From assembly GCF_900111825.1 (NCBI RefSeq), contig NZ_FOJM01000009.1:186001-250000 (forward strand): a stretch of DNA of 64,000 bases. Reading direction: 5' to 3'. Each line of letters starts with the position of its first letter. Position 1 is the first letter of the stretch. Made by a program: the position numbers and the translations under genes. This DNA is from Pedobacter suwonensis (lineage in GTDB: Bacteria > Bacteroidota > Bacteroidia > Sphingobacteriales > Sphingobacteriaceae). The notes beneath the pieces were generated by a model, which worked only from the letters and a program-made list of their open reading frames with translations, ran no database searches and was not told the DNA's origin. This document shows, piece by piece, positions 34,326 through 42,371 of the stretch.

Positions 34326-35000
34326 ATGAATCCATTCTCTATTACTTTAACAGCACTATGGATCTATCCTATTTTAAGCTTAATCTTTTTTGCATTAACT
34401 AAAAAGATACCCAAAATAAGGCAATGGGTGCTTAAAATTTCAATTATATTAACTGTTTTAACCATTTTAGCTTTATTATTTAAGCTTTCAACGATATCGA
34501 TAACGGTAAACTGGTTATTGGTTTCGGCTTTTTACCTCTGCCTATCGCTTATATTATGGTGGTCGCAATTTCAGCCGAATAAATTCTTAAAAATTACCGG
34601 CACTTTGCTCATGATAGGCACTTTTGGAATAGGTTATCTTTCGGGTACACTTGGTATTTTGGGCGTAGGATTTATTGTCGCAGATTTCGAAACTGATAAA
34701 GTAAAAAAATTGGACGATGACATTATTTATAAAGAATATTCCATTGGAAATGCCATTTCTGATTACAGGGGTACACGTGTAGAAATTTATAAAACTGTTG
34801 CATGGTTACCTGTTTTTGAATACCAAATAATCAAAAAGGAATATTACAATGTAATTGCCTATCCAGATGAGATCAAAGTTAGCTACGAACCTAACAAACA
34901 TATCATTTATCTATCTGCCAACATAATTTCACTAAATGATGGTGGTAGAGAAAAATGGAGTGATAGCATAAACTTAAATAAACGAATAACGAGATACTAA
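34326..35000 (+). CDS. Unknown membrane protein with four N-terminal helices
   Basis: The 224-residue protein has four predicted membrane helices within the first 120 residues (ITLTALWIYPILSLIFFAL, IILTVLTILALLF, VNWLLVSAFYLCLSLILWW, ITGTLLMIGTFGIGYLSG). A hydrophilic C-terminal part of about 100 residues follows, containing DYRGTRVEIYKTVAWLPVFEY. I do not recognise the family. It ends one base before the next gene, so it is translated together with it. Codon use is AT-rich compared with the core genes. Confidence 0.6.
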   Translation: MNPFSITLTALWIYPILSLIFFALTKKIPKIRQWVLKISIILTVLTILALLFKLSTISITVNWLLVSAFYLCLSLILWWSQFQPNKFLKITGTLLMIGTFGIGYLSGTLGILGVGFIVADFETDKVKKLDDDIIYKEYSIGNAISDYRGTRVEIYKTVAWLPVFEYQIIKKEYYNVIAYPDEIKVSYEPNKHIIYLSANIISLNDGGREKWSDSINLNKRITRY

Positions 35001-35001
35001 T

Positions 35002-35388
35002 ATGAGTTGGGATATTGTAATATTTAGCTCCAAGCAAAAAATAAGGACTATTGAAGAAGTAGACAAAGAACTACTTGTAGTGATAGATTTTAACATTATT
35101 ATGGAAAAGCATTTTATCAATATTATTGCTAACCAAAATCAGCGGAAAATAAAAGGTGAAGGATACGTTATAGATTATTTTGTTGATACCGAACCTGTAA
35201 GCAATAAAGTATTTAGTCTTTATGGTGAGGCCGCTCTTTTTGAGTTAGTAAAAATTGCGAGAATTTATGACTGGCAAATATTCGATACCGGAATTGAAGA
35301 AATGATTGATTTAGAACATCCCGAGAAAAATGGGTACGGCAACTTCCAAAAATATTTGCGGCATGTTTTGAAAAATACAGGTAATTAA
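35002..35388 (+). CDS. Conserved-looking small protein of unknown function
   Basis: The 128-residue soluble protein begins MSWDIVIFSSKQKI and contains LYGEAALFELVKIARIYDWQIFDTGIEEMIDLEHPEKNG, here split by a Tyr-Asp-Trp motif, and a closing NFQKYLRHVL helix. I recall related small proteins in other Bacteroidota without an assigned role; I cannot name a domain. It sits 1 bp after the membrane protein gene and 1 bp before the next gene, so the three form one transcript. Confidence 0.65.
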   Translation: MSWDIVIFSSKQKIRTIEEVDKELLVVIDFNIIMEKHFINIIANQNQRKIKGEGYVIDYFVDTEPVSNKVFSLYGEAALFELVKIARIYDWQIFDTGIEEMIDLEHPEKNGYGNFQKYLRHVLKNTGN

Positions 35389-35389
35389 C

Positions 35390-35719
35390 ATGAGCAAAGC
35401 CAGAAGAAACCAACGACAACAGCAGCGCGGTAAAGTTACCTTATCTAAATTAACCTTCCATAAACTCAATTGGTTAGTCAGGAAAAACAGATTAATGCTT
35501 TTTATTAGACAAAAGGATTACCACGCTGTTCCCGAGCTGATTGGGAGAAATAAAACCCTTGCAGCGTATTTCAGAAACCAATGGGAACGTTATGTAGGCA
35601 CTTGGGATTTAATATTTACCCGCACAATAGAAGGCCGAAAATTAATTTTGCAATCACGAATGAAGTCGCTTGCAGCACAGTTCCAGAACAAAGTAGAGCA
35701 TATAAATAAATGGCGATAG
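35390..35719 (+). CDS. Small basic protein of unknown function
   Basis: The 109-residue protein is rich in Lys, Arg and Gln (MSKARRNQRQQQRGKVTLSK at the start) and has no membrane helix or signal. A tryptophan-bearing centre (NQWERYVGTWDLIF) follows. The charge suggests nucleic-acid or membrane-surface binding, but no known domain is visible. Its ATG lies 1 bp after the previous stop. It is the last gene of the cluster; repeats follow. Confidence 0.5.
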   Translation: MSKARRNQRQQQRGKVTLSKLTFHKLNWLVRKNRLMLFIRQKDYHAVPELIGRNKTLAAYFRNQWERYVGTWDLIFTRTIEGRKLILQSRMKSLAAQFQNKVEHINKWR

Positions 35720-35839
35720 CGTACGAAAGATCTTGTTGCTAAACGACAGTCGCCTAGCTTTGTGTGCTCTGTGTTTCTCTTTGTGTTCTCTGTGGTTTAA
35801 TAAAGATTCTTCACTGCGTTCAGAATGACAGTATTGATT

Positions 35840-36140
35840 CCCGCTGATCACACTGATACACGCAGATTTTTCTTCATAAATCGTCAGTCTGAGCGGAGCC
35901 GAAGACTAGCTAATGATATACCAGCTGAGCCTTTTCTCTTGTTTAACTTCATCATTAAAAAAGCAATTAGCAATATATAAGCATTAAGGTTCCCGCATGC
36001 GCGAGAATGACGACCGCTTTAATTCTGCGCCCATTACCTTAAATCTGCGGGAAAAATATTAAGCAAGCATTCTCCCGCTGATCACACTGATACGCGCAGA
36101 TTTTTCTTCATAAATCGTCAGTCTGAGCGGAGTCGAAGAC
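35840..36140. repeat. Pair of 67-bp direct repeats in a gene-free stretch
   Basis: 35840-35906 and 36074-36140 are nearly identical: CCCGCTGATCACACTGATAC, then CGCAGATTTTTCTTCATAAA, then TCGTCAGTCTGAGCGGAG and CGAAGAC. Between them lies GTTCCCGCATGCGCGAGAATGACG-like sequence. On either side are CTTTGCGG-type blocks at 35758-35805 and 36149-36195. No gene is seen in 35720-36198. Confidence 0.8.
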
Positions 36141-36198
36141 CATTCAACTTTGCGTCCTCAGCGCCTTCTCTCAGCGCCCTTTGCGGTTAAAAAAGCAC

Positions 36199-36561
36199 CT
36201 ATTCCATTAACTTATTTTTAATCCCTTCCGTCAGTTTTTTCACTTTCATATAACCTGCTAAAGAACTGTTCTTCTTGTCGAAATTAATCTCCAACCAGCC
36301 CTTTTTGGCTTTCAGGTTAAACTTATCGCTGCCATTTAAGTTCACAAACAGATCAATATGCTGATCTAGTGGAAGTTCATTATTTAAAGCACTGTCCATG
36401 TATTTTTCCAATTTATTCGTTTTACTTTCAGCATACTTTGCTTCAAATTTAAAGTCGGTATGGTTATCTATTGTGCTTACCGATAAATGTCCTTCGCCAT
36501 TGTGGCAACCAAAACTTAAGGCGACAACTAAAATCGCGATGCTGTACAAGATATTTTTCAT
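36199..36561 (-). CDS. Small lipoprotein of unknown function
   Basis: The 120-residue protein begins MKNILYSIAILVVALSFGCH, a lipoprotein signal with Cys at residue 19. A predicted beta-rich domain follows with alternating polar residues (HLSVSTIDNHTDFKFEAKYAE, IDLFVNLNGSDKFNLKAKKGWLEINF). It is likely anchored in a membrane facing the periplasm. It lies 110 bp after the beta-barrel receptor gene on the same strand, separated by a repeat, so co-transcription is uncertain. I do not recognise a family. Confidence 0.6.
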   Translation of the reverse strand: MKNILYSIAILVVALSFGCHNGEGHLSVSTIDNHTDFKFEAKYAESKTNKLEKYMDSALNNELPLDQHIDLFVNLNGSDKFNLKAKKGWLEINFDKKNSSLAGYMKVKKLTEGIKNKLME

Positions 36562-36671
36562 TTTTATTGGTTAATCGGTTAATTGTTTAAATTGGTTAAC
36601 TGGAGTAAAAATCACCTCTGGACTCTGGACTTCGGACTCAAGACTCATGACTCCAAACTCCCAACTCGCAA

Positions 36672-39119
36672 CTACCCTCCCGCTCTGTTTTTAATATCAT
36701 CAGTAGCTGTATTCCTGGACCGCGCCGATTTCACATTCTGGTTCCCGAAGTTATAGCTGATGCTGAAATTTGCCCTTCGGCTGGTATAATGGTTTACAAC
36801 ATTCATGTTGATGTTCTGATAAACCAGTTTCCCTTCCCAGTGATTGGTAAGCAAGATATCATCCATATTCAGACGTAATTTTAGCTTTTTATCCATCAAA
36901 GTTTTCTGAATTCCGGCATTTAAAGCGCCCTGATAAATGGTGGTTTGCTCTACGCCCGAAACCCGTGGGGAATTTAGCCAAGCACTAATTTCGACACTAA
37001 AGTTTTGAGGCAGGGTAAAGGAATGGGAAGTAAAAACATTTACTGCAGCTTTGCCAGCGCTGTATGCAGCACCTTCAATATTTCCATCATTAAATTTGCT
37101 GTAATAAACACTTACATTATTTTGAATATTCCACCATTTGGTAACCTTGATGGGAACATATAAATCGGCTGAATAATTCTGGAAGCGGCCTAAATTCTGG
37201 CGGATTACACTGATTACCCGGGTAGCATCATCCTGTTTGCTAATCTGTGTGATCATATCACGCGTATTCGAATAGCTCAGTGAGAAAGAAGCCTGCTTAT
37301 AACTGTAGCTGATCTGGTAATTATCGGTAAACTGCGGTTTCAGGTAAGGATTTCCCTGATCAACCGCCAAAGGATCCATATAAAACACAAAGGGATTTAA
37401 TTGCTGGTAATTCGGGCGGTCAACTCTTCTGCCATAAGAATAACGGAGGTTGTGGTTTTCGCTGATTTTCTGGTTAACAAAAACTGTTGGAAAAACAGAC
37501 AGATAGTTCCGGTCTACTTCTTTCTGGTCGGTTACAGAAGTACCATTAGAATGTGTGTGCTCTGCCCTCAACCCCAGCTGAATCTGCCATACTTTCCATT
37601 CTTTAGAGAAACTACCGTAAATGGCATTGATATTCTCTTTATAGACGAAATTGTTCGATTTGCCTATATCATTTTGCCAAACACCGGCAATCAGCTGTTC
37701 CGAAATAAAATCGTTATTGGTTACGACGTAACTGCTTTTTAAACCAGCCTCAACCTTCATCGTTTTAGAAATGGGTAAGGTAAGATCTGTTTTAGCCGCA
37801 TATATATTAATTTCGGCATCGGTATTATTCCTTAAGCTGGTTTGATTGGTTGAGTTGCCATTTGCATTTAAATAATTGGCCAAAAAATTTTCATTCTTTT
37901 TATTACTAAAACCCGAATAATCTATGTCGAACGTAAGGCTTTTGCCTTTTTTATCGAAATCGTGCTTAATATTAAAGTTGGCCGTTAAATTACCAACCGG
38001 CGAGCTCGAATTGGCATCCTGTAAAATATAACTGAGGTTCGAAGCACCATTTTGTACAGCATTAATATTGGTATTGCTGAAGTTAGTCAGCTTGGTATTT
38101 ACCGTATTGGCATCCAACATTACCCCGAAAACTGTTTTCTCCGAAGCATAATAATCTGCACCTAATTTCCCCTGAAAGCCAACACCTTTATTTTTGCGGT
38201 CGAAATTTTGCGTCAGCGAACTGGCCAATCCTTCCGATAAAGTGGTACGGGTTAAAAACGTATTATTAAACTGGGCTTTGCGTGCAATAGCTCCATTTCC
38301 AAAAATGTTCCATTTGCCCTGTCTGTGGTTTAAGTTCAGGTTTACCCCGGCACGTAATAAATCGCTGGGCGAATCAGGCATAATGCCCTGCCCCGTATTA
38401 ATAGAGACCGTACCATTGGTACCATAAGCTTTATTGCGTTTAAGTTTGATGTTGATAATTCCGGCATTTCCTGCAGCATCATATTTAGCAGATGGATTGG
38501 TGATCAACTCAATCGTCGAAATCTGATCGCTGCTCATGTTGCTTAGCAAAGTAGTAATATCTGCACCAGAAAGGAAGTTCGATTTTCCGTCGATCATCAC
38601 CGTTACACCGCTTTTATTGTTCAGTTTAATCTGGTCACTCTGGCGATCGATCTGTACGCCAGGGGCTTTTTCCAAGACCTCTAAAGCGGTACCGCCGGCT
38701 GCTGTAATACTATTCTCTACATTCAGCACCGTTTTATCAATCTGGTGTTCGATAAAAGGCTTTTTGCCTTGAACGCTCACTTCTTTTAATTGTTTGGTTA
38801 AACTTTCTATACTGATGGCAGGTAGATTTAAATCTCCGTTGATTGAAAAATGGTCTGTCTTTTTACTTTTAAACCCCACTATAGAAACTGATAGCACATA
38901 TTCGCCACTTTTTAACTGGTCGATGTTAAACTCCCCATCTATATTGGTCGATACATTTTTTACAAGGCTCGTATCCGGATAATTCAGCACCCGAACAATG
39001 GCAAACGGCACGGGATCAGTTTTTTCATCAACAATTTTGCCGGTAAGTTTATTTAATTTTTGGGCAAAAGAAGCCCCACACACCATCAGGCATGCAATTA
39101 GCGTAAATAATGTTTTCAT
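36672..39119 (-). CDS. Outer-membrane beta-barrel receptor (TonB-dependent, OMP_b-brl_3 type)
   Basis: The 815-residue protein has a signal peptide (MVCGASFAQ), a CarboxypepD_reg-like domain (LTGKIVDEKTDPVPFAIVRV) at about residues 22-105 and a plug domain (VMIDGKSNFLSGADITTLL, IELITNPSAKYDAAGNAGII). The long barrel contains SYGRRVDRPNYQQLNPFVFY, the hallmark of the outer-membrane-beta-barrel family without a clear TonB box. The C-terminus is disordered (ARSRNTATDD). It may import or bind an unknown ligand. It is downstream of the PadR-PspC pair on the same strand, 112 bp away, with a hairpin repeat between them. Confidence 0.87.
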   Translation of the reverse strand: MKTLFTLIACLMVCGASFAQKLNKLTGKIVDEKTDPVPFAIVRVLNYPDTSLVKNVSTNIDGEFNIDQLKSGEYVLSVSIVGFKSKKTDHFSINGDLNLPAISIESLTKQLKEVSVQGKKPFIEHQIDKTVLNVENSITAAGGTALEVLEKAPGVQIDRQSDQIKLNNKSGVTVMIDGKSNFLSGADITTLLSNMSSDQISTIELITNPSAKYDAAGNAGIINIKLKRNKAYGTNGTVSINTGQGIMPDSPSDLLRAGVNLNLNHRQGKWNIFGNGAIARKAQFNNTFLTRTTLSEGLASSLTQNFDRKNKGVGFQGKLGADYYASEKTVFGVMLDANTVNTKLTNFSNTNINAVQNGASNLSYILQDANSSSPVGNLTANFNIKHDFDKKGKSLTFDIDYSGFSNKKNENFLANYLNANGNSTNQTSLRNNTDAEINIYAAKTDLTLPISKTMKVEAGLKSSYVVTNNDFISEQLIAGVWQNDIGKSNNFVYKENINAIYGSFSKEWKVWQIQLGLRAEHTHSNGTSVTDQKEVDRNYLSVFPTVFVNQKISENHNLRYSYGRRVDRPNYQQLNPFVFYMDPLAVDQGNPYLKPQFTDNYQISYSYKQASFSLSYSNTRDMITQISKQDDATRVISVIRQNLGRFQNYSADLYVPIKVTKWWNIQNNVSVYYSKFNDGNIEGAAYSAGKAAVNVFTSHSFTLPQNFSVEISAWLNSPRVSGVEQTTIYQGALNAGIQKTLMDKKLKLRLNMDDILLTNHWEGKLVYQNINMNVVNHYTSRRANFSISYNFGNQNVKSARSRNTATDDIKNRAGG

Positions 39120-39231
39120 GGTTTCTTCTTTTTAGGTGTGATCGTCAATCCCGGCCTCGCTAATCGTCATCTCGACTGAAGCGCCGCGAAACGGAGAGAT
39201 CTATTTTAGTAGGTTTATGTTCTTTAAATTG

Positions 39232-40974
39232 CTATTGCTCAGGCTCAATCCCCAACTCTTCTTTAACCTCCCTAATCCGGTTTGATACAGAATCCTGGTA
39301 AATGGTATCCGTAGGTTTACTCTTTTTCAACTGTTCCAAATCGTATAGTTCTCCCTTTAGCTTTTCCTTTTTTAAAGCCTCTTCTTTTAATTTGGCAACA
39401 CATTTCAAACCGTCGTCTGTCATGATCCAGAGACTCGAATCATTGTGGTCATTTTCACTATCGCTACACTCCCAGGTCCAGTAATTATTCACGTAGCGGT
39501 AAATATCCTGCTTTAAAATTAGTTTTGTGCCTACCGGGATTTCAAGATTTAACCTTACTTCCTGGTTTCTCCAGATGCTTCCCTTTCTCAATTGAAACCT
39601 CGGACTGAAAATCAGTTCTGAATCTTTCACTACGTAATTATAGCTGATGTTCTGTGCATTTTGCAAGGCACTTTGGAAGGTTTTGCCCTGCGATTCGTAT
39701 TTCTGCGTTAAACGGGCAACACCAGTTTCGCTTTTATTAATATCAATACGGATTCGGTTCGGCGAAACAAATGGTCCATCTTCCAGGTCATCAACCACAA
39801 TCTGATGGCGGTTATTGGCATCAATATGATATGCCACGCTGTCTTCTTTGCTGAAATATTTACTTTTATCAATGTTCAGGGTGTATGTAGGAAAAGATTT
39901 CAGGTCGGTTGTTTGTGTTAACTCTGCGTGCTGCTTAAACTCAGATGATATTTTAGCTGCCTGATAACCCGTTACCGCTACACCGGCCAACCAGATAATC
40001 AACAGCGCGAAAGAAAGTGTTTTATTAATGGCCTGTTTGTTAAAAGCTACCCTGATAGAGAATAATACCAAAGCCAAAACCGGTACAAAACAGACAATAA
40101 ATGCAGCAAATAAAATGATCCCTCTATTGCTTTCATTAACAATGGAGAATGGAAAATATTCGTAAATGCTTGCATCCCAAAAGCCCTGAAAAGCAGCTGT
40201 ACCAATAATTAAAGCAATTAAAAATAGTACACCAAATACTACGATAAAACCAGCAATTACTTTAAAAATTACCTTTCCGGTACCTGAGATAAAACGGCCA
40301 AGCCACTCGAAAAACTCACCGATAAAAATCCCGAAACGTGAAAATAAAGGCTGTGCATGTTTATTTACTTCAGTTAAACGCTCTTTAACAGCCTGCAGTT
40401 CTTCATCCAGGTTTTTCTGAAATCCCTGAAGATTTGCAGGTTCGCCCTTCATTTCCATTTTTTCTACCCTTGATTTTGCTTTTGGCATGATGATCCAAAG
40501 TAGTGCATATACCAGTATGCCAAATCCACCAACAAAACTGATCAGCAAAGTAGCCAGCCTGATCCATTTCGGATCAGCATTTACAAAATGTGCAATCCCC
40601 GCACAAACCCCAGCTACTACACGGTCATCCATATCGCGGTACAGTTTTTTCTCTACGTACTGGTGTTGGTAGGTACTGTTAATCACAGGTTCTTCCTCAC
40701 CTTCTTCTACCGTATCAAAATCCTGTACCCTGCCCATTTGTGCAATCACCGAATTTACATTGGCCGAGTCTACCACTTGTTTTTTCTGTTCTTCCAATTG
40801 CTCGGTTAACAGTTCGGCAATCCGGTTTTCAATATCCGTTACAATTTCAAGGTCATCGGCATGATTGGCAAAATATTGTTTTACTTCGTTTAGGTAGGCT
40901 TTTAAGAGCTCGTAAGCACTTTCTTCAATGTGAATAATCGTGTTTCCTATATTGATGATGATGGTCTTTTCCAT
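39232..40974 (-). CDS. PspC-domain membrane protein
   Basis: The 580-residue protein has a cytoplasmic N-terminus (MEKTIIINIGNTIIHIEESA, a DUF-like region with the motif DIENRIAELLTEQL). A PspC domain lies at about residues 110-168 (KLYRDMDDRVVAGVCAGIAH, then LATLLISFVGGFGILVYALLWIIMPKA), followed by three or four more membrane helices and a large C-terminal extracytoplasmic part that ends in a coiled-coil region. PspC proteins take part in envelope stress responses. Its start is 14 bp after a PadR-type regulator gene, a pairing that recurs in Bacteroidota and suggests the regulator controls it. Confidence 0.85.
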   Translation of the reverse strand: MEKTIIINIGNTIIHIEESAYELLKAYLNEVKQYFANHADDLEIVTDIENRIAELLTEQLEEQKKQVVDSANVNSVIAQMGRVQDFDTVEEGEEEPVINSTYQHQYVEKKLYRDMDDRVVAGVCAGIAHFVNADPKWIRLATLLISFVGGFGILVYALLWIIMPKAKSRVEKMEMKGEPANLQGFQKNLDEELQAVKERLTEVNKHAQPLFSRFGIFIGEFFEWLGRFISGTGKVIFKVIAGFIVVFGVLFLIALIIGTAAFQGFWDASIYEYFPFSIVNESNRGIILFAAFIVCFVPVLALVLFSIRVAFNKQAINKTLSFALLIIWLAGVAVTGYQAAKISSEFKQHAELTQTTDLKSFPTYTLNIDKSKYFSKEDSVAYHIDANNRHQIVVDDLEDGPFVSPNRIRIDINKSETGVARLTQKYESQGKTFQSALQNAQNISYNYVVKDSELIFSPRFQLRKGSIWRNQEVRLNLEIPVGTKLILKQDIYRYVNNYWTWECSDSENDHNDSSLWIMTDDGLKCVAKLKEEALKKEKLKGELYDLEQLKKSKPTDTIYQDSVSNRIREVKEELGIEPEQ

Positions 40975-40988
40975 TTCCTTTTTAGTAA

Positions 40989-41324
40989 TTATGAGTTGGC
41001 TCCTTTTTGTGAAATACCTACAGCATAAGCCAGCTCCTGCCAGGTTTGATCTAATTGTGATAAAATACCCCGACCATCTTCGGTTAAGGTATAATATTTA
41101 CGCGGTGGGCCTGAGGTAGACTCTACCCAGTTGTAGCTTAACAAACCGTTGTTTTTAAGCCTGGTTAATAATGGATATAATGTGCCCTCAACCACCAGCA
41201 GCTTTGCCGACCTTAACTCGGCAATAATATCCGAAGCATAAATTTCGCCCCGTGAGATGATTGATAAAACACAGTATTCCAGAATTCCCTTCCGCATTTG
41301 TGTTTGCGTATTTTCTGCTATCAT
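40989..41324 (-). CDS. PadR family transcriptional regulator
   Basis: The 111-residue protein has the PadR winged helix: MRKGILEYCVLSIIS, the helix YASDIIAELRSAKLLVVEGTLYPLLTRL (recognition region GTLYPLL), then the wing SGPPRKYYTLTEDG. PadR regulators bind DNA as dimers and usually repress the adjacent gene. The partner here is the PspC gene, which starts 14 bp downstream. The start could be Met 1 (41324) or Met 10 (41297); the ENTQTQ leader before MRKG looks family-like, so I keep the longer form. A promoter and dyad lie just upstream. Confidence 0.88.
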   Translation of the reverse strand: MIAENTQTQMRKGILEYCVLSIISRGEIYASDIIAELRSAKLLVVEGTLYPLLTRLKNNGLLSYNWVESTSGPPRKYYTLTEDGRGILSQLDQTWQELAYAVGISQKGANS

Positions 41325-41328
41325 ATAA

Positions 41329-41369
41329 CAAAGATATATGTTTTATATACTACCATGCAATACATAGTA
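41329..41369 (-). promoter_or_regulatory. Promoter and dyad of the padR-pspC operon
   Basis: On the minus strand TTG (41360-41358), 21 bp and TATCTTTG (41336-41329) match the Bacteroidota promoter. Within the spacer TACTA (41348-41352) and TAGTA (41365-41369) form an inverted repeat that a PadR dimer could use for self-control. The -7 element is only 4 bp from the annotated start codon, so the message may be almost leaderless, or translation may begin at Met 10 (41297). Confidence 0.45.
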
Positions 41370-41486
41370 CTAAAATAAATAGAAGTAAATTCACAACAAA
41401 CTGATTATCAATAAAATAATTTTAAATAAAATTTTATAATTTGAGAATAATTTTTTAAATGCTAAGATTTTTTTATGATTTTTTGG

Positions 41487-42190
41487 GAAAGCAAGGCCTT
41501 GTAACGCTTCGGTTTTTGCAGTCCTGCTATTGCCTATAGCCCCAATTAAATAGACCTTAAATACAAACATTTACTTAAATCGGGAGCTATCTGGTTTAGG
41601 CAATAAGGGTCCGCCATTTAGAAGAAAAATTAATACCAATTAAAGAAAGGGAATATCATAATTGATTATGCTTGTCCATCCAGCTAGGCCAAAGTATTGC
41701 CTCACCGTTCTACACCGATCCGGCCTAACAAATTTTTCGGTTAGCACTGAAAAAGCCTTATCACATACTTTAAAAGAAAAATTTTCAGCCGGCAGTTTTT
41801 GTTTTTTCATGTTTCTTTATGTTTTTAATGGCATTCAAGCTAGCTTCGCTGGTCTTTTTGCTGCCAAAAAGAAAGAAGCCCGTCCGGCTAGGACAAGATG
41901 AAGTTTTAGTACAGAGTTTTTTTTTGAAAAGCAATGCCCTGTAATACTTAGGATCCTGCAGTCCTGCTATTGCCCATAGCCCCGATTAAATAGATCTTAA
42001 ATACAAAACACTTGCCTAAATCGGGGGCTATCTGGCGCTATCAGGTTTAGGTGGAAAGGCTGTTATTACTATTTATGGTTTTCGAATAATTCTATAACGG
42101 TCCTTTGTAAATAAACCCGACAGAGCGGGTAGCCCACAGTGAAGCAAGGCGTAACGAGGACTACAAGCGATGGCGGGACTGCTGGCCCCT
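41487..42190. repeat. Nested interspersed repeats in a 1-kb gene-free stretch
   Basis: 41487-41600 and 41926-42051 are diverged direct repeats (GCAGTCCTGCTATTGCC, TATAGCCCC, ATTAAATAGA, CTTAAATACAAA, then AATCGGGGGCTATCTGG); arms ATAGCCCC and GGGGCTAT form a hairpin. Between them, 41671-41890 holds the element also seen at 23566-23790. At 42110-42190 is a copy of the ACCCGACAGAGCGGGTAGCCC...GGACTACAAGCGATGGCGG family. The rest of 41325-42371 is AT-rich. A 79-codon frame at 41662 lies within the repeat and is not a gene. Confidence 0.65.
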
Positions 42191-42343
42191 ATGAAAAGCA
42201 GCACGCAAATTTTCAAAAATAATTAAACAGATTTCTCCAAAGCCTTTTAAACTTCCGAAGTCTCCTATCACAGCCCATTGCAGACTGCGGAAGTTAGCCA
42301 CAGTGATTAAATAGATAAATACGATAGATTTAATATATTTTAA

Positions 42344-42351
42344 TAGTTTTG
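42344..42351 (+). promoter_or_regulatory. Candidate -7 element of the amino acid permease gene
   Basis: TAGTTTTG matches TAnnTTTG exactly and lies 20 bp upstream of the permease ATG. The upstream TTTG element is not clear. Confidence 0.45.
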
Positions 42352-42371
42352 CAAAATCTTAACTTATTTTC

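Noticed and set aside
33734..35719. A complete polymorphic toxin-immunity locus
   Set aside because: Only candidate immunity-like small proteins are present. No toxin, secretion marker or repeat-rich carrier protein is encoded nearby.
41662..41901. Plus-strand frame of 79 codons
   Set aside because: It is the same repeat element as at 23566-23790, and the two copies do not preserve one frame.
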